Positions 1 through 4,897 of a stretch of DNA of 6,077 bases are shown here, piece by piece. The stretch covers positions 1 to 6,077 of the forward strand of contig CALXTH010000038.1 in NCBI GenBank assembly GCA_944391365.1. Direction: 5' to 3'. Position numbers and translations under genes: made by a program. How positions within the stretch are numbered: the stretch's first letter is position 1; each line of letters begins with the position of its first letter. The notes beneath the pieces are model-generated. The model had not been told where the DNA came from. It saw nothing but the letters and a program-made list of their open reading frames with translations, and made no database searches. Origin of the DNA: an uncultured Alphaproteobacteria bacterium. GTDB taxonomy: Bacteria; Pseudomonadota; Alphaproteobacteria; RF32; CAG-239.

Positions 1-1309
1 ACCTGACGAGGCTCTCAAAACCATTGATATCCTGAAAAAAGAACCGGACTTCAAATCACTTTATCATATTCAGGCCGGCATGCTGAATGACTACTTCGGC
101 CGAGTCGACGAAGCTCAAAAACACTACGAAGTCATCATCAACGAAGAAGCAACCGAAATGTCATTCCGGTCGCTGCAGATTATCGCCAACTTTTACATCC
201 GCAACAGTCAAAAAGACAAAGCCGTCGCCCTCGTCAACAAATACAACGACGACCGCCTCTTCATTGATATGCTGAAGAACCTTGCCCGGAACACCGCCGA
301 CGCCGTTCCTGAAAAAACCTCACCAATTCTGAGCTCCGCCAACATCGGTTTCAGTGAATCGCTGTTCAGCATTGCCAGTAATATGCGCCAGCTCTCATCC
401 GGGGTTGACATTGCTCACATTTTCATCTGTCTGTCCATTTACGCCAACCCCAAGTACGACATCGGCAAACTTCTGCTGGCTGACATTTTGGAAAGCCGGG
501 AAATGTATGCCGAAGCCAACGAGGTTTATGATGAAATTCCGCCCTCTTCCGAAAGCTATAACTCGGTACAGATAAAAAAAGCCGCCAATTACGTTATGCT
601 TCAGGACTACAAAGCGGCTGAAATTCTGCTGACCTCTCTGGCTGAAGACAACCCCGATAACATCCAGATAAATATGGATCTGGGCGATGTCCTGCGGATC
701 AACGGCAAATATAAAGAAGCCGTCAAATATTATGGCAAAGCCATCTCCGGCATCAAACGCGAAGACACCAACACCTGGGTTCTGTACTATGCGCTCGGCA
801 TTGCCAATGAACAAAGCGGAAACTGGAAAGAGGCTGAAAAGAACCTGAAACAGGCTCTTGAAAAAAGCCAAAACCACTATTATGTCCAGAATTATCTGGG
901 GTACAGCTGGCTGAAACGCGGCGAAAACATTGAAGACGCCTTCACCCTGATTGTTGACGCCTATAATCAGGCACCGGGTGACGGACACATCACCGACAGC
1001 CTCGGCTGGGCGTTCTACCAACTGGGCAAATATGATCAGGCCGTTTATTACCTGGAAAAAGCCTCTGAGGCCGAACCGGCCAACGCCCTGATAAGCGCTC
1101 ACCTGGGCGACGCTTATTGGCAGGTCGGCCGCCACAACGAAGCCGTATTTCAGTGGAAACATACCCTGAAAATGACTGATGATTCGGGCGAAGTCGACAT
1201 GAAAGAAATTAAAAAGAAAATCACCAACGGCATGAAAAAAACCTCTCCGCTGCCCTATAAACCGGAGCTCATCGCCGACGCCCTCGCCGCCCTCCCTGAA
1301 GAAGAGTAA
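1..1309 (+). CDS. TPR-repeat protein, 5' end outside window
   Basis: The reading frame is open from base 2, with no stop upstream of the first Met at base 80, so this is the C-terminal ~435 residues of a longer protein. It ends at TAA 1307-1309. Several degenerate tetratricopeptide repeats are visible. Counting from the Met at base 80, the clearest are at about residues 129-153, 164-190, 195-224, 232-262, 268-298, 302-332 and 336-365. They carry TPR signatures such as LGDVLRINGKYKEA, YLGYSWLKRGE, DSLGWAFYQLGKYDQA and HLGDAYWQVGRHNEA. A less regular segment (about 55-125) separates an N-terminal repeat from the main array. The tail (about 370-409) is charged and proline-containing. TPR arrays are protein-protein interaction scaffolds. 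I recall a similar repeat series, ending in the DSLGWA and HLGDAYW signatures, in a conserved alphaproteobacterial TPR protein that is usually exported or envelope-associated. No signal peptide can be judged because the start is missing. The partner is unknown. Confidence 0.93.
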   Translation, partial: PDEALKTIDILKKEPDFKSLYHIQAGMLNDYFGRVDEAQKHYEVIINEEATEMSFRSLQIIANFYIRNSQKDKAVALVNKYNDDRLFIDMLKNLARNTADAVPEKTSPILSSANIGFSESLFSIASNMRQLSSGVDIAHIFICLSIYANPKYDIGKLLLADILESREMYAEANEVYDEIPPSSESYNSVQIKKAANYVMLQDYKAAEILLTSLAEDNPDNIQINMDLGDVLRINGKYKEAVKYYGKAISGIKREDTNTWVLYYALGIANEQSGNWKEAEKNLKQALEKSQNHYYVQNYLGYSWLKRGENIEDAFTLIVDAYNQAPGDGHITDSLGWAFYQLGKYDQAVYYLEKASEAEPANALISAHLGDAYWQVGRHNEAVFQWKHTLKMTDDSGEVDMKEIKKKITNGMKKTSPLPYKPELIADALAALPEEE

Positions 1310-1322
1310 ACAAGGAAATCTC

Positions 1323-1340
1323 ATGACGAGACTCAATTAG
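1323..1340 (+). pseudogene. Five-codon mini-ORF, possible gene-start remnant
   Basis: A well-spaced AAGGA (1312-1316) lies six bases before an ATG at 1323. The frame reads M-T-R-L-N and then stops (TAG 1338-1340), inside the left half of the terminator hairpin. A ribosome site this good directly behind the TPR stop looks like the start of a former downstream operon gene, or a leader-type peptide. It may equally be chance. There is nothing after it to identify what gene it was. Confidence 0.25.
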
Positions 1341-1366
1341 TATTGAGCCTCGTCATATCTTTAAAT
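1323..1366 (+). terminator. Probable intrinsic terminator after TPR gene
   Basis: Bases 1323-1330 (ATGACGAG) pair perfectly with 1349-1356 (CTCGTCAT). After one A/C mismatch, 1332-1337 (CTCAAT) pair with 1342-1347 (ATTGAG), leaving a four-base TAGT loop. The 3' side runs into an A/T-rich tract (ATCTTTAAATTTTA) rather than a clean T-run, so termination may be incomplete. The hairpin begins 13 bases after the TPR stop codon, which is the expected place for the end of that transcript. Confidence 0.65.
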
Positions 1367-1398
1367 TTTATTATAAACTCAAAATAAAACCTGAAATT

Positions 1399-1427
1399 TT
1401 GACAAATAAAAAATCCCGTATTCTTAA
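1399..1427 (+). promoter_or_regulatory. Candidate promoter with perfect -35 box
   Basis: TTGACA at 1399-1404 matches the sigma-70 -35 consensus exactly and lies in an AT-rich stretch with no gene behind it. The best-spaced -10 candidate is poor: TCTTAA at 1422-1427 after 17 bases. TATTCT at 1419-1424 is closer to consensus but only 14 bases away. If used, transcription would start near 1434 and could run to the terminator at 1580-1609, giving an RNA of roughly 175 bases. Confidence 0.3.
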
Positions 1428-1609
1428 AACACAGGACATTCAACAGCAAAGCGACCGGGTGAAGCTGCGCCAGCTTCCCACAGCCGGTTTTCCCAACTGC
1501 ATAATCAGAATATCATAATGGGAGAACTTTAGCAAGCACTTTTTGATGTAATCACGAATTTGGGATTTTCAACCTGACAAAAAGGCTCAGGATTTCTCCT
1601 GAGCCTTTT
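1410..1609 (+). ncRNA. Possible structured small RNA
   Basis: Hand folding finds mutually compatible stems. The outer stem pairs 1410-1417 with 1562-1569 (AAAATCCC/GGGATTTT) and extends, after a G-T wobble and one mismatch, by 1420-1423 with 1556-1559. Next, 1436-1443 pairs with 1543-1549 with one bulged T. Inside are a perfect 7-bp hairpin (1461-1467 with 1471-1477, CGC loop) and a 9-bp stem (1487-1495 with 1519-1527, one G-T wobble). An intrinsic terminator follows ten bases after the outer stem. The closed rod-like form and ~160-200 base length recall regulatory RNAs such as 6S, but I see no sequence match to 6S, tmRNA, SRP RNA or RNase P. The candidate promoter at 1399 would start inside the outer stem, so the true 5' end and the strand are uncertain. 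Confidence 0.3.
1580..1609. terminator. Strong bidirectional intrinsic terminator
   Basis: A perfect 13-bp stem pairs 1580-1592 (AAAAGGCTCAGGA) with 1597-1609 (TCCTGAGCCTTTT) around a TTTC loop. It has an A-run on one side and a T-run on the other, so it can act in both directions. It lies about 270 bases beyond both the TPR and elbB stop codons. The TPR gene already has its own hairpin at 1323. This one therefore either ends a separate small transcript from about 1400-1600 or ends a long 3' untranslated region of elbB on the minus strand. Confidence 0.75.
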
Positions 1610-1613
1610 CTCT

Positions 1614-1668
1614 CTCCGCCGGCACAATCTGAGCATCGCACCTCTTTTGCTCCCTATCTTGCAACAGC
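1614..1668 (+). repeat. Direct repeat, copy 1
   Basis: This copy shares an exact 17-base core, CACAATCTGAGCATCGC (1623-1639), with the copy at 1783-1836, offset by 169 bases. Hand alignment of the full copies gives about 44 matches over 55 columns with one gap. The copy directly abuts the palindrome cluster, and its end (CCCTAT at 1652-1657, CAACAG at 1662-1667) carries the same core motif found in that cluster. Confidence 0.75.
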
Positions 1669-1774
1669 GTTCCCTCCCTGTTGTATAGGGAGGGAAAGGG
1701 AGGGTGAGTTATAAAATAATCTTCTTTATTTTCTCACCCCTCCTAACCTCCCCTATATCAACAGGGGAGGAATC
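1669..1774. repeat. Imperfect inverted repeat of C/G-run palindromes
   Basis: The left arm (about 1669-1708) reverse-complements to a sequence closely resembling the right arm (about 1733-1774); both read CTCACCC, then CCTCCC, CTAT, CAACAG and GGGAGG. The AT-rich spacer is about 24 bases (1709-1732). Each arm is also a hairpin by itself: 1670-1679 pairs with 1687-1696 (10 bp, 7-base loop) and 1747-1754 with 1763-1770 (8 bp, 8-base loop). Two similar palindromes in head-to-head orientation is the layout of REP/BIME-type repeats, which are often spread by RAYT-type transposases. No transposase is present in the window, and copy number elsewhere cannot be seen. Confidence 0.7.
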
Positions 1775-1782
1775 CCTGAACC

Positions 1783-1836
1783 CTCCACCAACACAATCTG
1801 AGCATCGCGCTTCCTTTGCCCCTATCAACCTACAGC
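1783..1836 (+). repeat. Direct repeat, copy 2
   Basis: Second copy of the ~54-base imperfect repeat, with the exact 17-base core at 1792-1808. It ends in a degenerate CCCTAT...CTACAG (1820-1835) corresponding to the end of copy 1. With copy 1 it brackets the palindrome cluster. At this length and divergence it is not a simple target-site duplication. It fits better with an old tandem duplication or with multiple copies of one dispersed repeat. Confidence 0.75.
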
Positions 1837-1876
1837 AAACCAATGGGATCGACCTGCCTCAGGTCGCGCCAGCTTG

Positions 1877-2557
1877 TTAAATAAGGTCAAAAATTTCGTT
1901 GACCAAAACCTCTGCACCATGAAAGACCTGCCCGATTGACTTGGCCGACATATAAGCCGGCGTCGTCACAATCCGGTTTTTCACATCAACACAGGCTTCA
2001 TCAACCAGACAGTTCTGATGAACGGCACCCATTTTGGCAATACCGGCAGCCGTATCCTTATCCGTTCCGATTGTAACCGTCACTTTGTGCTTGCCGAGAA
2101 CCCGGGCAACAACCACCGGCGCAATACACATCGCCCCGACAACAATCTTTGCGGCATAACTCTCCTCAATCACCCGACGAACCTCTTCATTCACCTCACA
2201 AGCCGCCCCTTTCTGAGCAAAATTACTGAGATTAAGCGCCGCACCAAATCCGCCCGGAAAAACAACCGCATCAAAATTCGCTGCCTTAAACTCGCGCAAA
2301 TCCAAAATATTGCCCCGGGCAATCCGCGCCGATTCAGCCAACACATTGCGATTATCGGCATCCCCGGCCACCGCTGTCGATTCGCCCGTAAAATGATCTA
2401 TCGTTCGCGCCTGCCAGGTATTCGGCGCAAAACATTGATAATGCCCTCCGTGCCTGTCTATTGCCAGCAGCAACGACACCGCCTCATGAATCTCCGATCC
2501 GTCATAAACCCCGCATCCTGACAAAACAACCGCAAATCTCGGTGCATCATTCATCAT
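1877..2557 (-). CDS. elbB: ElbB, DJ-1/PfpI-like (isoprenoid glyoxalase family)
   Basis: A 226-residue class-I glutamine-amidotransferase-like protein of the DJ-1/PfpI superfamily, close to E. coli ElbB (~217 residues). Visible family signatures are LSGCGVYDGSEIHE (residues 12-25), FPGGFGAALNLSNFA (100-114), the nucleophile-elbow Cys144 in GAMCIAP, TIGTDKDTA (162-170) and IVTTPAYM (196-203). ElbB was first known as sigma cross-reacting protein 27A. It is annotated as an isoprenoid-biosynthesis glyoxalase because of a reported link to isoprenoid yield and weak glyoxalase activity; its physiological substrate is not firmly known. The longest frame starts at 2578, but I prefer the Met at 2557. 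GGGGAGG (2568-2574) sits ten bases before it, the upstream Met has no close ribosome site, and family homology begins just after it. A second Met follows immediately (2552-2554). The gene stands alone, convergent with the TPR gene and divergent from the M16 gene. Confidence 0.93.
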   Translation of the reverse strand: MMNDAPRFAVVLSGCGVYDGSEIHEAVSLLLAIDRHGGHYQCFAPNTWQARTIDHFTGESTAVAGDADNRNVLAESARIARGNILDLREFKAANFDAVVFPGGFGAALNLSNFAQKGAACEVNEEVRRVIEESYAAKIVVGAMCIAPVVVARVLGKHKVTVTIGTDKDTAAGIAKMGAVHQNCLVDEACVDVKNRIVTTPAYMSAKSIGQVFHGAEVLVNEIFDLI

Positions 2558-2567
2558 TATCCCAGCG

Positions 2568-2574
2568 CCTCCCC
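2568..2574 (-). promoter_or_regulatory. elbB ribosome binding site (decides start)
   Basis: On the minus strand this reads GGGGAGG, ten bases before the ATG at 2557. It lies inside the longer frame that would start at 2578, so it argues for the shorter, family-typical N-terminus. Confidence 0.6.
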
Positions 2575-2586
2575 GCATAATAGTTA

Positions 2587-2615
2587 TTGCAATACCTTTT
2601 TATATATAATATATT
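2587..2615 (+). promoter_or_regulatory. Candidate promoter for M16-ispH operon
   Basis: TTGCAA (2587-2592) and TATATT (2610-2615) are separated by 17 bases in the very AT-rich divergent region 2579-2656, predicting a start near 2622. A better -10 word, TATAAT at 2605-2610, is only 12 bases from this -35 and lacks another. The elbB promoter must lie in the same region: on the minus strand TTGAAA (2630-2625) is followed by TATATA words at 16 or 18 bases, a weak match. Overlap of the two promoters would allow mutual interference. Confidence 0.35.
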
Positions 2616-2656
2616 ACGGGATAATTTCAAATAAAAAAGACAGGATTTAAAAACAA

Positions 2657-3919
2657 ATGCAAACAGAAATAACCACCTTGGCCAACGGATTGAGAATCAT
2701 CACCTCCGCGCGGGAAAACACCCACACCGTCTCGCTCGGCATCTGGGTAAAATCCGGTGCGGCCTGCGAACGCCCGGAAGAAAACGGCATTTCCCATTTT
2801 CTGGAACACATGGTTTTCAAAGGCACACCAACCCGCACCTCACTGCAAATTGATGAAGAAATTGAAGACGCCGGCGGCCAGACCAACGCCTATACCTCGC
2901 GTGAATTTACGGCTTTCTATGCCAAAATGCTGAAAGAAGATGCCGAACTCGCCCTTGACGTCTTGTCCGATATCTACCTGAACGCCTCTTTCCCCGAAAC
3001 CGAAATGGCCAAAGAAAAAGAAGTCGTCGTACAGGAAATCAAACAAACCATAGATACCCCGGACGATATTATTTTTGACTACCTCCAGGAACAGGCTTTT
3101 CCCGGACAGGCGCTCGGCCGCACCATTCTCGGCCCGGCGGAAAAAGTCCGCGCCTTCTCGCCTGATGACCTGAAAACCTATCGGCAAAATCACTACGCCG
3201 CGGAAAACACCGTTGTCTGCGCCGTCGGCAACATCAAACATGAAACCTTTGTCAACATGGTCAAACAACGCTTTGCAACTTTTCGCCCGCATAAAAACTT
3301 TACAACTGACACGCAGACCTACGGTGGCGGTTTTTTTGCCGAAAAGCGGGACATTGAACAGGCTCATGTACTGCTCGGTTTCCAAGGCTTAAAATATACC
3401 GACGCCGACTATTATCCCTGCACCGTCATGTCCACCATTCTGGGCGGCGGCTCAACCTCCCGCCTGTTTCAGGAAATTCGTGAAAAACGCGGCCTGGTTT
3501 ACACCACATACAGCTTCAGCAACTCCCACTCCGGCACCGGCCTGTTCGGTATTTACGCCGGCACCACCAACCGCGAACTCCAAACCCTTATCCCCGTTGT
3601 CTGCGATGAAATCAAAAAAATCTGCGACCACAAAGTCTCAGACAAAGAACTGCGACGCGCCAAAACCCAGCTGAAAGCCAGCATGCTGATGAGCCTTGAA
3701 AGCTCCTCTTCTACCTCTGAAATCCTTGCCCGCCAGATGTTGATTTTTGACCGCATTATCCCGGTTGAAGAAATGGTCGAACGGATTGAAAACGTCTCGG
3801 CCGAAGACATCCGCCGCATTGCCGGAACAATCTTCTCCACCACACCGGCTTATACCCTGGTCGGTGACATTGACGGACATCCTGATTATGAAACCCTGAA
3901 AAGAGATCTCCGCCGCTGA
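2657..3919 (+). CDS. M16-family zinc protease (MPP-like)
   Basis: A 420-residue protein of peptidase family M16 (pitrilysin/insulinase), closest in form to bacterial relatives of the mitochondrial processing peptidase beta subunit. The inverted zinc motif HFLEH is at residues 47-51 (zinc ligands His47 and His51, catalytic Glu50). The third ligand is Glu127, exactly 76 residues after His51 as in the HxxEH(X76)E signature. The second M16 domain carries the glycine-rich GGGSTSRLFQEIREKRG stretch (264-279) and the substrate-binding Arg278/Tyr282 pair in RGLVY. The length is normal for the single-chain bacterial type, and both halves look intact. No signal peptide is seen, so it is probably cytoplasmic. 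The ATG has AGGA (2642-2645) eleven bases upstream, and N-terminal homology (TLANGLRI) starts at once. It is the first gene of the operon and ends one base before ispH. The natural substrate is unknown; peptide turnover is the likely role. Confidence 0.95.
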   Translation: MQTEITTLANGLRIITSARENTHTVSLGIWVKSGAACERPEENGISHFLEHMVFKGTPTRTSLQIDEEIEDAGGQTNAYTSREFTAFYAKMLKEDAELALDVLSDIYLNASFPETEMAKEKEVVVQEIKQTIDTPDDIIFDYLQEQAFPGQALGRTILGPAEKVRAFSPDDLKTYRQNHYAAENTVVCAVGNIKHETFVNMVKQRFATFRPHKNFTTDTQTYGGGFFAEKRDIEQAHVLLGFQGLKYTDADYYPCTVMSTILGGGSTSRLFQEIREKRGLVYTTYSFSNSHSGTGLFGIYAGTTNRELQTLIPVVCDEIKKICDHKVSDKELRRAKTQLKASMLMSLESSSSTSEILARQMLIFDRIIPVEEMVERIENVSAEDIRRIAGTIFSTTPAYTLVGDIDGHPDYETLKRDLRR

Positions 3920-3920
3920 C

Positions 3921-4859
3921 ATGACCGCCAAACTTAAAGACATAAACCTCTATCTGGCTGAACCTCGTGGTTTTTGCGCCGGAGTCAGACGCGCCGTCGC
4001 TATTGTCGAAGAGGCGCTCAACCGTTTCGGCGCACCGGTGTATGTCCGTCATGAAATTGTCCACAACAAACACGTTATCAATGGCTTAGCAACAAAAGGC
4101 GCTGTTTTTGTTGAAGATTTAAAAGACATTCCGGATCAAAGCATCGTCATCTTTTCCGCACATGGCGTCAGCCAAAGCGTCATTGATGAAGCTCACCTGA
4201 AAAAACTCGTCACCATAAACGCCACCTGCCCGCTGGTCGAAAAAGTTCACCAACAAATTATCAAATATGCCGCCCGGCAAATGGAAATCATCGTCATCGG
4301 CAAAGCCTCCCACCCCGAAATCGTCGGAACCCTCGGCCAAATCCCCGGCTATACCGGCATTCACGTCATTAACAGCGCCGAAGAAGCCGAACAGCTGCAA
4401 ATTTCCCCCCAAAAACCGGTCGGTTTCGTAACCCAGACAACCCTTTCCGTTGATGACACCGCCGAAATCATCCACATTCTGCACCGCCGTTTTCCCAATA
4501 TCCACGGCCTGCAAAAAAAACACATCTGCTACGCCACCACCAACCGCCAGCTGGCCGTCAAAGCAATTGCCAAAGAAAGTGAATGCGTCTTTATTCTCGG
4601 ATCAAAAAACTCTTCAAATTCCGGACAGCTCCGCAATGTCGCCCTCAAAAACGGCGCCGGAAAGGCTTTCCTCATTGATGACGCAACAGAAATTGACTGG
4701 CGTGAACTTGACAACATCTCCCGCATCGGCATCAGCGCCGGCGCCTCTGCACCCGAATATCTGGTCGAAGATTTAATCAAAACTTTCCGCTCACGTTATA
4801 ATAAAATTAATATTCACCATGTTATAGTCACCAAAGAAAATGTAAATTTCAAGGTATAA
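3921..4859 (+). CDS. ispH: 4-hydroxy-3-methylbut-2-enyl diphosphate reductase
   Basis: IspH (LytB) makes the last step of the MEP isoprenoid pathway, reducing HMBPP to IPP and DMAPP with an iron-sulphur cluster. The 312-residue length is normal. The three cluster cysteines are Cys19 (RGFCAGVRRA), Cys103 (NATCPLV) and Cys203 (ICYATTNRQ). Substrate-pocket residues are present: His48 (VHNK), His81 (SAHGVS), His131 and Glu133 (SHPEIVGT), TQTTLS (171-176), SKNSSNS (228-234) and GASAPE (274-279). The C-terminus has the usual ENVNF ending. The ATG is one base after the M16 stop with no clear Shine-Dalgarno, suggesting translation coupled to the upstream gene. An eight-A run (4513-4520) lies in the Q-K-K-H codons just before Cys203. 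The enzyme is cytoplasmic and expected to be essential unless another isoprenoid route exists. Confidence 0.98.
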   Translation: MTAKLKDINLYLAEPRGFCAGVRRAVAIVEEALNRFGAPVYVRHEIVHNKHVINGLATKGAVFVEDLKDIPDQSIVIFSAHGVSQSVIDEAHLKKLVTINATCPLVEKVHQQIIKYAARQMEIIVIGKASHPEIVGTLGQIPGYTGIHVINSAEEAEQLQISPQKPVGFVTQTTLSVDDTAEIIHILHRRFPNIHGLQKKHICYATTNRQLAVKAIAKESECVFILGSKNSSNSGQLRNVALKNGAGKAFLIDDATEIDWRELDNISRIGISAGASAPEYLVEDLIKTFRSRYNKINIHHVIVTKENVNFKV

Positions 4860-4897
4860 TCCCGCCTTTTGCAAACAAAATAATTTAAGGAAAAGCC

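Larger units (their letters stand above)
1310..1876. other. Gene-free stretch with hairpins and repeats
   Basis: This 567-base stretch lies between the convergent TPR and elbB genes and has no credible protein gene. From left to right it holds a terminator hairpin overlapping a five-codon ORF (1323-1356), an AT-rich stretch with a perfect TTGACA (1399-1404), and a region that folds by hand into several consistent stems (1410-1569). It continues with a strong terminator (1580-1609), a direct repeat (1614-1668), a palindrome cluster (1669-1774), and the second copy of the direct repeat (1783-1836). The last ~40 bases contain only a 7-bp hairpin (1850-1856 with 1860-1866) without a following T-run. 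That hairpin could slow polymerase leaving elbB on the minus strand but does not look like an intrinsic terminator. Confidence 0.8.

Noticed and set aside
395..1336. Long minus-strand open frame (313 codons) opposite the TPR gene
   Set aside because: It lies almost entirely antisense to a well-supported TPR protein, its translation has no recognisable family and is phenylalanine/valine-rich in the way shadow frames are, and it begins inside the terminator hairpin.
1614..1836. CRISPR array
   Set aside because: There are only two imperfect direct repeats, 169 bases apart, and the intervening sequence is itself palindromic; there is no regular repeat-spacer pattern and no cas gene.
1850..1866. 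Hairpin CGACCTG-CCT-CAGGTCG as the elbB terminator
   Set aside because: The stem is only 7 bp and no T-run follows on the minus strand (ATCCCATTGG); it is noted only as a minor hairpin.
2018..2521. Plus-strand open frame (167 codons) opposite elbB
   Set aside because: Fully antisense to elbB, whose family motifs are intact throughout; the frame's translation has no recognisable motif.
2840..3385. Minus-strand open frame (181 codons) opposite the M16 gene
   Set aside because: Shadow of the M16 coding sequence with low-complexity Phe/Gly/Val content and no ribosome site of note.
4855..4860. TATAAT at the ispH stop as an internal promoter for the AlbA_2 gene
   Set aside because: The -10 word is perfect, but no -35-like word stands 15-19 bases upstream and there is no TG extension, so it is probably chance at the AT-rich gene end.
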